NCBI RefSeq assembly: GCF_016863275.1
Contig: NZ_BOOO01000017.1
Span: forward strand, 1-64,000
DNA length: 64,000 nucleotides
Direction of reading: 5' to 3'
Origin: Planotetraspora mira
Lineage (GTDB): Bacteria > Actinomycetota > Actinomycetes > Streptosporangiales > Streptosporangiaceae
A program made the position numbers and the translations under genes. The notes under the pieces were generated by a model that saw nothing but the letters and a program-made list of their open reading frames with translations, did no database searches and was not told where the DNA came from. Shown here in pieces: positions 34,377 to 42,472 of the stretch (positions are counted from its first letter, which is position 1; the number at the start of each line of letters is the position of its first letter).

Positions 34377-35240
34377 GTGGCGAGCCCCCGGAGCTTCGAT
34401 CAAGACGGCATCCCGGACGATGCCGTCGAACCGGTCTACCGCGTGCTGCCGGGCGCGCCGACCTCCGCCGTGGTTCTGCACGTTCCGCACGGCTCCCGCG
34501 CCCTGACCGCCTCCGCCCGTCACAGCATCCTCCTCGACGACGACGCCCTCGCCGTGGAGTTGGACCACATGACCGACGCCCATACCGGGCTCATCGCCGC
34601 CCGGGCCGCGGCCGCCGCCACCCGCACGCCATGGCTTCTGGAGAACCGGTACTCCCGGCTGGTGGTGGATCCCGAACGTTTTCCCGACGCGCGTGAGGAG
34701 ATGCGCGCCGCCGGCATGGCCGCTGTCTACACCCGCACCGCGCACGGCCGACGGCTTCGCTTCGACGACGACGCCCGCGACCAGGGTCTCCTGGCCTGGC
34801 ATTACCGGCCGTACGCCGCCGCCATGACCGACCTGGTCGACGCGCGACTGGCCGCCACCGGCCACGCCGTCGTCATCGACGTGCACTCCTATCCCAGCCG
34901 GCCGCTGCCGTACGAGTTGCACGGCGACGGCCCACGCCCCGCGATCTGCCTCGGCACGGACCCCTTCCACACCCCGCACGAGCTGGTGCGCGCCGCCCGC
35001 GACGCGTTCGCCGGCTTCGGCGACATCGACCTGGACACCCCCTTCGCCGGCTGCTACGTGCCGCTGAAGCACTACGGTCTGCGGCGGGCGGTCACCGCGC
35101 TCATGATCGAGATCCGCCGGGACACCTACATGAGCGAGCCCGGCGGGCCGCCCACCGACGGCGTCGGCCGTCTCGCCACGGCGCTGGCCGGCCTCGTCGA
35201 CACGGTGTCATCCGCCGCACCGCACCCGGACCCAATTTGA
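34377..35240 (+). CDS. N-formylglutamate amidohydrolase family protein
   Basis: 287 residues, GTG start. Family motifs: VVLHVPHGSR (metal and catalytic His), LDHMTDAHTG, ENRYSRLVVDPERFPD, and VIDVHSYPSRPLPYE. These enzymes hydrolyse N-formyl-L-glutamate to formate and glutamate in histidine breakdown; related ones act on other N-acyl amino acids. No hut genes are adjacent, so the substrate is open. Its stop codon overlaps the first operator of the downstream MarR gene by two bases. Confidence 0.88.
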   Translation: MASPRSFDQDGIPDDAVEPVYRVLPGAPTSAVVLHVPHGSRALTASARHSILLDDDALAVELDHMTDAHTGLIAARAAAAATRTPWLLENRYSRLVVDPERFPDAREEMRAAGMAAVYTRTAHGRRLRFDDDARDQGLLAWHYRPYAAAMTDLVDARLAATGHAVVIDVHSYPSRPLPYELHGDGPRPAICLGTDPFHTPHELVRAARDAFAGFGDIDLDTPFAGCYVPLKHYGLRRAVTALMIEIRRDTYMSEPGGPPTDGVGRLATALAGLVDTVSSAAPHPDPI

Positions 35241-35254
35241 TTGACGCGTCAATC
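35239..35254. promoter_or_regulatory. MarR operator copy 1, 16-bp palindrome
   Basis: GATTGACGCGTCAATC is a perfect 16-bp palindrome. It contains TTGACG (35241-35246), a likely -35 element for the marR operon, with AT-rich DNA (TTAATTAT) about 15 bases downstream. Confidence 0.75.
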
Positions 35255-35270
35255 ATATGCTTAATTATGG

Positions 35271-35282
35271 TTGACGCGTCAA
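35271..35282. promoter_or_regulatory. MarR operator copy 2, TTGACGCGTCAA
   Basis: Second copy of the core palindrome, centred 30 bases from copy 1 and 18 bases before the marR ATG. Paired sites of this type are typical of autoregulated MarR genes. Confidence 0.75.
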
Positions 35283-35300
35283 TGAGATGAGGTGCGGATC

Positions 35301-35822
35301 ATGAGAGACGACGGCCGCGTGACCAGCGCGGCGACCCGGCGGCGGATGTCGGTGGGCGAGCTCGCGATCTGGCGGGCGCTGGTCGACACGACCGCCGAGC
35401 TCCGCAGAATCCTGGGAGCGCAGTTACTGCGCGATTCGGGAGTCTCACCGGCCGACTATCACGTGCTGCTGGCGTTGAGCGAGGCGAACGGCGGGCGGCT
35501 GCGGTCATCAGAGCTCGCGGCGGAGATCGATTGGGAGCGCAGCCGGTTGTCCCATCATCTCGGGCGGATGGAGCGGCGCGGCCTGATCCGCCGCGACGAC
35601 TGCTCCACCGACAGCCGCGGCGCCGAGGTGTCGCTGACGGAGGACGGAGCGCGGATGTTCCGGGGTGCGACCGCACCCCACGCGCTGGCCATAAAGAAGC
35701 ATTTCGCCGACGCCCTGACGCCTGCGCAGTTCGAGGCGCTCGACGACATCCTGCGCACCCTGCAGAACCACCTCCACCCAGAACAGGCCGCCGCCATCAC
35801 CCGAGAGGATCTCCATGTCTGA
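35301..35822 (+). CDS. MarR-family transcriptional regulator
   Basis: 173 residues. The winged helix includes VSPADYHVLLALSEANGGRL, RSSELAAEIDWERSRLSHHL and the wing RRDDCSTDSRGAEVSLTEDG. The ATG at 35301 has GATGAGG upstream. The gene overlaps the next one (F420-type reductase) by 8 bases, making a three-gene operon with the LLM oxidoreductase. The Cys in the wing could make it redox sensitive; this is inference. Two palindromes in its promoter indicate autoregulation of the whole operon. Confidence 0.9.
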   Translation: MRDDGRVTSAATRRRMSVGELAIWRALVDTTAELRRILGAQLLRDSGVSPADYHVLLALSEANGGRLRSSELAAEIDWERSRLSHHLGRMERRGLIRRDDCSTDSRGAEVSLTEDGARMFRGATAPHALAIKKHFADALTPAQFEALDDILRTLQNHLHPEQAAAITREDLHV

Positions 35823-36471
35823 CAGGGCCATGCCGTCGCCACGCATCGCCGTGCTCGGCGCCGGGCACGTCGGCCCGGTGATCGCACGGGTCGCGATCGA
35901 GGCCGGATACCACGTGACGATCTCGGCTTCCGGCGATCCCGAGAGGATCGCGCTCATCACCCAGATCCTGGCGCCGGGAGCCGAGCCACGATGGGCGGCC
36001 GACGCCGTCAGGGAAGCCGACATCGTGGTGCTGGCGATCCCGCTGCACAGGTTCGCGAGCTTCGACCCCGCCCTGGTGGCCGGCAAGCTGGTCATCGACA
36101 CGATGAACTACTGGCCGCCCACCGACGGCGTTCAGACGATGTTCGAGGACCGCCGGTACGGCAGCAGCGAGATCGTTCAGCACCGGCTCTCGGAGTCGAC
36201 GGTCGTGAAGACCTTCAATCACAAGGGCTACCACGAACTCGAAGAGGAACGCCGGCCGGCGGGCTCGCCGGAACGCCGTGCCCTCGGCGTCGCCGGCGAC
36301 GACCCGGGCGCTGTGGACCTCGTGGCGGAGGTCATCGAGCGCATCGGCTATGACGCCGTCCGGCTGGAGAGCCTGAGCTCCGGCCGCCTCTTCGAGCCCG
36401 GCGGCCCCGTCTTCGGCGCGTCGATGCGCCGGACCGAGTTCGTGCGGGCCGTTTCCCTCGAAGCCGCCTGA
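35815..36471 (+). CDS. NADPH:F420 reductase-like NAD(P)-binding protein
   Basis: 218 residues. N-terminal Rossmann motif IAVLGAGHVGPVIARVAIEA, ISASGDPER at the cofactor specificity site (compatible with NADP), and DIVVLAIPLHRF, followed by the F420-reductase-like middle VIDTMNYWPPTDG and VVKTFNHKGYHELEEE. F420:NADP oxidoreductases have this layout. It overlaps marR by 8 bases and precedes an LLM oxidoreductase by 45 bases. The pair could supply and use reduced deazaflavin or flavin. Confidence 0.82.
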   Translation: MSDRAMPSPRIAVLGAGHVGPVIARVAIEAGYHVTISASGDPERIALITQILAPGAEPRWAADAVREADIVVLAIPLHRFASFDPALVAGKLVIDTMNYWPPTDGVQTMFEDRRYGSSEIVQHRLSESTVVKTFNHKGYHELEEERRPAGSPERRALGVAGDDPGAVDLVAEVIERIGYDAVRLESLSSGRLFEPGGPVFGASMRRTEFVRAVSLEAA

Positions 36472-36516
36472 AGCGATCACCCTCTCCCGATTCACGACCA
36501 GACAAAGAGACTCGAC

Positions 36517-37599
36517 GTGACCACGACACCGTCACCCGCCGGACAGGCGTCCGCGGGCGAACCCGCGACGTTCCCCCTCGTCCTCGGCCTCGACACCTTC
36601 GGCGATGTCACCCATGACGGTGACGACCGCCCGCTCTCGCATGCCCAGACGATCCGGAACATCGTCGAAGAAGGCGTCCTCGCCGACCAGGTCGGCCTGG
36701 ACTTCTTCGGAATCGGCGAACACCACACCGGCGACTTCCCCCTGTCGGCCGGCGACGTGGTCCTCGGCGCGATCGCCGCGCGTACGACCCGCATCCGCCT
36801 CGGATCCGCGGTCACGGTGTTGAGCTCGGACGACCCCGTCCGGGTGTTCCAGCGCTACTCCACGCTGAACGCCGTCTCCGGCGGCAGGGCGGAGGTCATC
36901 CTCGGGCGTGGCTCCAGCATCGACTCGTTCCCGCTCTTCGGTTACGACCTGTCCGACTACGAGACCCTGTTCGAGGAGAAGTCCCAACTGTTCGCCGAGT
37001 TGCTGAAAGGCGGACCGGTCACCTGGGAGGGCGAGATGCGCGCCCCCCTCCGCGACCAGGACGTCGTGCCGCACATCGAGTCCGGGCCCTTCCCCGCGTG
37101 GATCGGCGTCGGCGGCAGCCCGCAGTCGGTCGTCCGCGCGGCACGTTACGGATATTCGCTGATGCTCGCGATCATCGGCGGCTCGCCCGCGCGCTTCGCG
37201 CCGTACTCCCAGCTGTTCCACCAGGCCCTGGAGAAGTTCGGACGCCCCGCCCTCCCCATCGGAGTGCACTCGCCCGGACACGTCGCCGCCACCGATGAGC
37301 AGGCCCGTGAGGAGTTCTGGCCGCGCTATCTGGAGGTCATCCGCCACGTCAGCAAGACCCGCGGATTCGCGGTCCCGACCAAGCAGTCCTTCCTCCACGA
37401 GATCGGGCCTCATGGCGCGCTCTACGTCGGGTCGCCGGAGACCGTCGCGCAGAAGATCGCGGCGAATCTCACCGCGCTCGGAGCGAACCGCTTCGACCTG
37501 AAATACGCCATGGGCGGTCTCTCGCATGAGGCGCTCATGACCAACATCGAGCTTTACGGCACACAGGTCGCCCCGCGCGTCCGCGAACTCCTGGCGTGA
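36517..37599 (+). CDS. LLM-class flavin/F420-dependent oxidoreductase
   Basis: 360 residues, GTG start. A luciferase-like TIM barrel: LVLGLDTFGDVTH, QVGLDFFGIGEHHTGDFPLS, TTRIRLGSAVTVLSSDDPVR, FQRYSTLNAVSGGRAEVILG, and AWIGVGGSPQSVVRAARYGY. Members use FMN or F420. Being in an operon with an F420-reductase-like protein makes F420 plausible. The substrate is unknown. A hairpin follows the stop. Confidence 0.88.
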   Translation: MTTTPSPAGQASAGEPATFPLVLGLDTFGDVTHDGDDRPLSHAQTIRNIVEEGVLADQVGLDFFGIGEHHTGDFPLSAGDVVLGAIAARTTRIRLGSAVTVLSSDDPVRVFQRYSTLNAVSGGRAEVILGRGSSIDSFPLFGYDLSDYETLFEEKSQLFAELLKGGPVTWEGEMRAPLRDQDVVPHIESGPFPAWIGVGGSPQSVVRAARYGYSLMLAIIGGSPARFAPYSQLFHQALEKFGRPALPIGVHSPGHVAATDEQAREEFWPRYLEVIRHVSKTRGFAVPTKQSFLHEIGPHGALYVGSPETVAQKIAANLTALGANRFDLKYAMGGLSHEALMTNIELYGTQVAPRVRELLA

Positions 37600-37607
37600 G
37601 GGGCCGG

Positions 37608-37623
37608 CCCCGTCTTGACGGGG
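37608..37623 (+). terminator. Short GC-rich hairpin after the LLM oxidoreductase
   Basis: CCCCGTC and GACGGGG flank a two-base centre, starting 9 bases after the stop. It could terminate the marR operon, though it lacks a T-run and the next gene starts only 28 bases later. Confidence 0.4.
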
Positions 37624-37650
37624 CGCGTGACTGACGATCATCCTGGCGCC

Positions 37651-38064
37651 ATGCATACGCGCCTGATCGCGGTCCTCGCCTCATCGGCCGTCCTCACAGC
37701 CTCCCTGACAGCCTGCGGCGGCCCCAGTCCCGCCGACACCTGCGCCGAGGCCTTCACCATCCTGAAGGACGCGAAGATCGACCCCCAGCAGTGGGCACTG
37801 AACCGCGGCGCCCCGGTCTCGGCCGCGGAGGGCAAGCAGAAGGCCGAGGCACTCGCCCGAGTCGCGGCGTTGCAGACCGACGACAAGGATCTCCAGACCA
37901 GCTTCGCCCACATCAAGAGCGGCAGCCAGACCTACCAGGACGAGCTGGACAAACTGGCGGCCGACCCGAGCCGCGAGCCGAACGTCCAGCTTGCGGGGGC
38001 AGCCGTCGGGTTCTTCATGGTGTCGCTCAGCCAACGGTGTGACCAGAAGGGTTTCAAGCCCTGA
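37651..38064 (+). CDS. Small lipoprotein
   Basis: 137 residues. Signal peptide MHTRLIAVLASSAVLTASLT ends in the lipobox LTAC, so the mature protein is anchored by the lipidated Cys near residue 22. The rest is a small helical, Lys/Asp/Gln-rich domain (GKQKAEALARVAALQTDDKD; FAHIKSGSQTYQDELDKL) with a conserved-looking Cys pair (DTCAEAF and SQRCDQ) that may form a disulfide. No family recognised. The following 278 bases, up to the racemase gene, hold nothing identifiable. Confidence 0.72.
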   Translation: MHTRLIAVLASSAVLTASLTACGGPSPADTCAEAFTILKDAKIDPQQWALNRGAPVSAAEGKQKAEALARVAALQTDDKDLQTSFAHIKSGSQTYQDELDKLAADPSREPNVQLAGAAVGFFMVSLSQRCDQKGFKP

Positions 38065-38342
38065 CCAGGTGCGTGGCCACGAGCGACGGCACGGCGGGAT
38101 CGATGGGCATTCGGCGCCCGGCCACCCGGCTCTTGCCACCCCGGCCGTGGCCGGTCGCTCCCACAGCCGTCGTCGACAAGCCGCGGCTTTTCGTTTTCTC
38201 ACGGAAGTCGTCCGAGATTCCATGAGGAACGAAAGCGGCGGCGCCTTGCCCCACCCGCGTGCCTCGACCTCCTGTGCAGCGGGACTCGCCCATCCACCTG
38301 CACCCGGCCGAGGTCTCGTGACGCACCGCTATGTTGAACGGC

Positions 38343-39155
38343 ATGGCTGTTGCGTTGATCGACTCCGGGTTGGGGCTGCTCCCGACAGCGGGATGGCTTC
38401 GGCATCTCCGTCCTGACCTCGACCTCGTGCTGTGCATGGATCCCGAAGGCATGCCATGGGGGCCGCGCAGTGAATCGTCCATCACCCAACGTGTCCTGAC
38501 GGCGGCGGAGGCGGTCGCCGAGATGGAGATCGACGCCATCGTGGTCCCGTGCAACACCGCGAGCGTCACGGCCCTGGAAGCTTTGCGGGCGATGTTCGAG
38601 CCCGGGGTGCCGGTGGTGGGAACGGTGCCCGCGGTGAAACCGGCGGCCGCGGCCGGCGAGCCGTTCGCCGTGTGGGCCACCGCCGCGACCACCGCGAGCG
38701 ATTACCAGGCCCGGCTGATCGGCGCCTTCGCCAACGGGCAATCGGTCGAACGGGTGGCGTGCCTCGGGCTCGCCGAGGCAGTGGAGCGCGGAGACCTCGC
38801 GGCAGTGCACGAGGCCATCGCCGCCGCGGCGAGACGAACGCCTGAGCATTGCACGGGGGTCGTCCTCGGGTGCACCCACTACCCGCTGGTCAGTGCGGAG
38901 ATCGCGGCCGGCCTGCCCGCCGTCTCCACTCTCTATGACAGCGCCGAGGCGGTGGCTCGCCAGACTCTGAGGCGACTGGACCTGCCGGAGCGGCCCGACT
39001 CCGGTCTCGGGACCATCGAGGTCCTGCTCAGCGGTCATGCCGGGGAACTGCCCGCGAGCGCACACGCGTTCCCCCTCGGTCGCGCCATCGCCTCAGGCGA
39101 GCGGATCACCCGTCACCTCCTGCCGATCGCCGCCGCCCGCACACCTGGTCACTGA
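38343..39155 (+). CDS. Aspartate/glutamate racemase-family protein (MurI-like)
   Basis: 270 residues. The two catalytic cysteines occur in VPCNTASVTALEAL and VLGCTHYPLV, and the N-terminal acid in ALIDSGLGLL. These match cofactor-independent glutamate racemases, which supply D-glutamate for peptidoglycan. The sequence between motifs is divergent from housekeeping MurI (for example LLPTAGWLRHL after the first motif). It may be a second racemase with another substrate. A start at 38331 is possible. The stop overlaps the convergent pentapeptide gene by 7 bases. Confidence 0.82.
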   Translation: MAVALIDSGLGLLPTAGWLRHLRPDLDLVLCMDPEGMPWGPRSESSITQRVLTAAEAVAEMEIDAIVVPCNTASVTALEALRAMFEPGVPVVGTVPAVKPAAAAGEPFAVWATAATTASDYQARLIGAFANGQSVERVACLGLAEAVERGDLAAVHEAIAAAARRTPEHCTGVVLGCTHYPLVSAEIAAGLPAVSTLYDSAEAVARQTLRRLDLPERPDSGLGTIEVLLSGHAGELPASAHAFPLGRAIASGERITRHLLPIAAARTPGH

Positions 39156-40069
39156 TCGTCCGCGGCGCGCACGCGCACGCCGAGGTCCGCGGGCAGGCCT
39201 GTGGTGAGGCTGTCGGTGATGACGGTTTCCAGGCCGACGACGTCGCTGAGATCCGCCCCGGTCAGATCCGCGCCGCGTAGGTCGGCCCTCGTCAGCCGGG
39301 CCCCTTTGAGATCGGCCCCTCTCAGGCCGGCGCCGGAGAAGGTGGTGTCCGTCAAATCGCAGGCGGCGAGTTTCGCGTCCGCGAGATTGGCGTCCGCGAA
39401 GCAGAAGCCGCTGAGGTCGAATCGGCTCAGTTCCGCACCGCGCAGGTCGACCTTCTCCAATTCGATTCCGGTCCCGGGCAGCACCATGGTGCGACGTGCC
39501 AGGGCCCCCATCGCGCCGGCCACATCGTCAGGGAGCTCGGCATGATGCGCGGGCCGAACGGCATCGGCATCGGCGGATGCTGTTTTTGGCCACGGCGCTT
39601 GTTGCCGGACGAACGAGGCCAGTAACGCCGCGACGTGTCCCCGATAGTGCGGCGCCGTCTCCGCGATCTGCTCCATCGCATAGACCCCGCCGTGCCGGAC
39701 GGACAGCTTGTCGCTCGCCAAGTCCTCAATGGCCTTGGTGAACAAGTCGATGAACTGCCCCTCCCTGCTGATGTGGACCTGGCGCATCGTCGCCGCGGCG
39801 CCCAGAGCGATGCCCCCGAGCGCGAGCAGACCGCCGAGTCCCTGCAGCAGGGTGGAGCGCACGTCGTTCTCCGCCTGGAGCCGGTCGGCCGCCGTGAGAG
39901 CCGCCGCGGCGCGCTCCCCCACGGCGTGCTCGACCAGCCAGGCCGGCAGGAACATGAGACAGCCGAGGAACGCCGCGATGACGACCACGACCGTGAGGGT
40001 GACGAGCACAGGGGAACGACGCATGACCGTGCATCGGAATCGGACCCGTGAACGTTCCGGCGTCGGCAT
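39149..40069 (-). CDS. Membrane-anchored pentapeptide-repeat protein
   Basis: 306 residues. Two membrane helices (about 20-42 and 74-94) flank a short loop. A helical segment follows (QFIDLFTKAIEDLASDKLSV RHGG region) and then pentapeptide repeats of the form A(D/N)LxX from about residue 205 to 280 (VDLRGAELSRFDLSGFCFAD; GADLKGARLTRADLRGADLT), predicted to fold as a right-handed beta-helix. The same layout is widespread in actinomycetes as unnamed membrane-associated proteins. Function unknown. Confidence 0.85.
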   Translation of the reverse strand: MPTPERSRVRFRCTVMRRSPVLVTLTVVVVIAAFLGCLMFLPAWLVEHAVGERAAAALTAADRLQAENDVRSTLLQGLGGLLALGGIALGAAATMRQVHISREGQFIDLFTKAIEDLASDKLSVRHGGVYAMEQIAETAPHYRGHVAALLASFVRQQAPWPKTASADADAVRPAHHAELPDDVAGAMGALARRTMVLPGTGIELEKVDLRGAELSRFDLSGFCFADANLADAKLAACDLTDTTFSGAGLRGADLKGARLTRADLRGADLTGADLSDVVGLETVITDSLTTGLPADLGVRVRAADDQ

Positions 40070-40144
40070 GTCGCGTAACTCGCACGAGCGTCCGTACAGA
40101 TTTCACATTCGAACCGGGCGGCGGTCGCCGCGACGTTTCCCATT

Positions 40145-40250
40145 CACTTTGCCACTTTGAGTATATATCTTTATTTTCCTGTTGTCCATTTCCATTAATT
40201 CATTGAATTCCATTTGCGGACGCGGAAAATGCATGTATGTTCATGCCTGC
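40145..40250. other. AT-rich intergenic tract
   Basis: Within the 204-base gap between the divergent pentapeptide and hydrolase genes lies a strikingly AT-rich stretch (GAGTATATATCTTTATTTTCC at its left side, then repeated CCATT and AATTC words). It probably holds the promoters of one or both genes and may be a silencing or nucleoid-protein binding region. No clear dyad is seen. Confidence 0.45.
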
Positions 40251-40273
40251 CCTAGAGAGGAGATGGTGTATCG

Positions 40274-41176
40274 GTGAGCGAAGACAAAGCACTTAATGTC
40301 GGCCCGTCAGGAATCGAGGTGACCTATGAGCGTCTCGGTGACCTCCAGGCGCCGCCCGTTTTTCTGATCATGGGTGGCGGCGCACAGATGATCAATTGGC
40401 CGGACGGCTTCTGCGCCGAACTGGCCGGCCGGGGCGTTCAGGTGATCCGGTTCGACAACCGCGACACCGGCCGGTCGTCACACTTTCCCGACGCGCCGGT
40501 GCCCGATCTCCAGGCGGCGATGGCCGGCGACGTGTCGTCGGCGTCGTACACGCTGTCGGACATGGCGGCCGACACCGTCGGCCTGCTCGACGTCCTCGGG
40601 TACGGCGGCGCCCACATCGTCGGCGCGTCCCTGGGCGGGATGATCGCCCAGACGATCGCGATCGAACATCCCCACCGTGTCCGGTCGCTGACGTCGATGA
40701 TGTCCACCACCGGGGAGAGCGGTGTGGGCCAGGCCGACTTCACGAAGCTGGGCGACTTGGGAGCACCGCCCGAGGACCGTCAGGGCTTCATCGACTGGCA
40801 GGTCCGGGCCTTGCGGGCGGTGGGGTCCCCCGGGTTCGAGTTCGACGAGGCCGCCGTGGCCGATCGGGCCGGACGCTCCTACGACCGCGATCGCGACCGC
40901 CTGGGCATGGCGCGCCAGTCCGTCGCGGTCCTGGCCTCGGGCGACCGTACGGCGCGGCTGCGCTCGTTGCGGGTGCCCACCCTCGTGATCCACGGCGCCG
41001 ACGACATCATGTGCGATGTCAGCGGCGGGCGCGCCACCGCCGCCGCCGTCCCCGGCGCCGAACTGGTGATCATCGACGGCATGGGCCACAGCCTGCCCCG
41101 CGAACTGTGGCCCGAGTTCGCCTCCCTGATCACGAACCTCGTCCAGCGCGCCGAGACGGTTTCGCTGACCGGCTGA
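40274..41176 (+). CDS. Alpha/beta-hydrolase fold protein
   Basis: 300 residues, GTG start with GAGGAGA somewhat distant upstream. Oxyanion region LIMGGGAQMINWPDGF, RFDNRDTGRSS, nucleophile elbow GASLGGM, acid in VIHGADDIM and His in DGMGHSLPREL complete the hydrolase triad. The flow is like the lipase/esterase group that includes anthracycline 10-carbomethoxy esterase-like proteins (RdmC/DauP type). The substrate is unknown. It is preceded by an AT-rich promoter region. Confidence 0.88.
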   Translation: MSEDKALNVGPSGIEVTYERLGDLQAPPVFLIMGGGAQMINWPDGFCAELAGRGVQVIRFDNRDTGRSSHFPDAPVPDLQAAMAGDVSSASYTLSDMAADTVGLLDVLGYGGAHIVGASLGGMIAQTIAIEHPHRVRSLTSMMSTTGESGVGQADFTKLGDLGAPPEDRQGFIDWQVRALRAVGSPGFEFDEAAVADRAGRSYDRDRDRLGMARQSVAVLASGDRTARLRSLRVPTLVIHGADDIMCDVSGGRATAAAVPGAELVIIDGMGHSLPRELWPEFASLITNLVQRAETVSLTG

Positions 41177-41262
41177 CAGCGGGTGGACACGACGTCACTG
41201 TCGCCAAGGTGGCCGACGACCTCGATGACCCGCCGGCTTCACTGGTTGGTACGTTGACCGCC

Positions 41263-41673
41263 ATGGATGACGCACGGGTTCGGCAGGATAGAGCGACGAG
41301 ACCTGTCCCGGTGCGTCGAGGGCTGAGAGTCATGGCCACCTGGTACGCGGGAGCTTTTGCGGTGGCGATGGCAGTCGTCATTCTGTTCTTGTCGGTGGGG
41401 GTGGATGACCAGTCCGAACCGCTCCGGTCGTGTACCGCTAAGACGCTGGAGTGCTGGAGGACGTCCAGAACAGACATCTTCATGTTCGCCGTGATTGTCG
41501 GTGTGCTGCTCCTGCTCGTCAGCCTGCCCGGATCGCTGGTGGCGTTGGCCGTCATGACTGTGAGTCGGGTGCGCTCGGCGATGGTCACCGGCACGGTGGC
41601 CGCTTTCGCTGGGTGGTTCGCAGGCACGTTGGGTGTGCTGTGGATCTGGAGAGTAGGTGTCCCTTGGCTCTAG
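41263..41673 (+). CDS. Small hypothetical membrane protein
   Basis: 136 residues from the ATG at 41263. Three hydrophobic helices near residues 27-48, 68-92 and 104-130. The loop after the first helix holds two cysteines (LRSCTAKTLECWR) that could form a disulfide outside the membrane. No family is recognised. It lies 86 bases downstream of the hydrolase on the same strand. Codon GC3 is lower than in neighbours, and the lower-GC segment of the window begins here. Confidence 0.6.
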   Translation: MDDARVRQDRATRPVPVRRGLRVMATWYAGAFAVAMAVVILFLSVGVDDQSEPLRSCTAKTLECWRTSRTDIFMFAVIVGVLLLLVSLPGSLVALAVMTVSRVRSAMVTGTVAAFAGWFAGTLGVLWIWRVGVPWL

Positions 41674-41770
41674 GACGGCGGGGAGCCGAGCTGCCGAAGG
41701 CCCTGGGCGGATGCGGAGGCGGTGACAAACGTTGCAGCCCCGGAAGTCGACGGGGCATCGTCGAGGACTG

Positions 41771-41917
41771 AATTCGTACGACAAGGCGTTGGCGGCTGTA
41801 CTCGCTCCCGAGGAAGCCGCCTTTGAAATGTGGACGGGCAAGATGGCGCGGGATCACGGATTTGCCGAAGGTGTCCATGCTGCACGCCATTGGTGTAGCA
41901 GCGCGGGCATGACTTAA
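41771..41917 (+). pseudogene. Possible gene remnant
   Basis: An open frame reading NSYDKALAAVLAPEEAAFEM followed by WTGKMARDHGFAEGVHAARH and a stop at 41915-41917 looks protein-like but has no start with an RBS and is only about 48 codons. It may be the end of a decayed gene. Nothing else is recognisable in the 285-base gap. Confidence 0.25.
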
Positions 41918-41958
41918 TTCGGCGATCAGCATGGCGGAGGAACCTCGATGATCGCCTA

Positions 41959-42441
41959 CTACTCGGCGTTGTCCATACCGAGGAACAGCTTCGCGATACG
42001 CCACTCGCTCTTGGCGCGCTGCAGCCTGAACGTGTAGAAGCCGGTCGTGATCACGCTCGGGCTTCCGCCCGCGTTCGAGGTCAGCATCAGGTAGGCCCGC
42101 ACCTCGACCGTGCCGGCGTCCGCGCTGTGGAAGACGATGTTGATGAGGTTGTGCCGTCGCTGATCGGTCTGCGCGTCCATCGCATCTCGCACGAAGTCGA
42201 GGATTGCCGCGCGTCCGACGAACGGGCCGAGGTCGACCTCGCCGGCGATCGTGAACGTCCAGGTGGCGTCCTCAGTCAGGACGCTCTCCAACGCCACCAG
42301 GTCTTGCTGATCCAAGGCGAAGGCGTAGCGCGCCAGCGTCTGCTGGACGGCGAACTGCTCCGCAGGGTGGAGATCCACGTCTCCCGCAGGCGTTGCGGTG
42401 AGGTAGGTGCTCCCCCAGCCGGGGGCCGCGGTCGTCTTCAT
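41959..42441 (-). CDS. NTF2/SnoaL-like domain protein
   Basis: 160 residues from an ATG at 42441 with GAGGTT upstream. The cone-shaped SnoaL-like fold is indicated by AEQFAVQQTLARYAFALDQQ, EDATWTFTIAGE, FVGRAAILDFVRDAMD and ITTGFYTFRLQRAKSEWRIA. Such proteins are ligand-binding or act as ketosteroid-isomerase-like or cyclase enzymes. It lies 31 bases downstream of the quinone-oxidoreductase-like gene, so the two form an operon, probably under the divergent TetR protein. Confidence 0.85.
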   Translation of the reverse strand: MKTTAAPGWGSTYLTATPAGDVDLHPAEQFAVQQTLARYAFALDQQDLVALESVLTEDATWTFTIAGEVDLGPFVGRAAILDFVRDAMDAQTDQRRHNLINIVFHSADAGTVEVRAYLMLTSNAGGSPSVITTGFYTFRLQRAKSEWRIAKLFLGMDNAE

Positions 42442-42472
42442 GTCGAACCTCGGAGGCGTGAACGGCTCGTCC

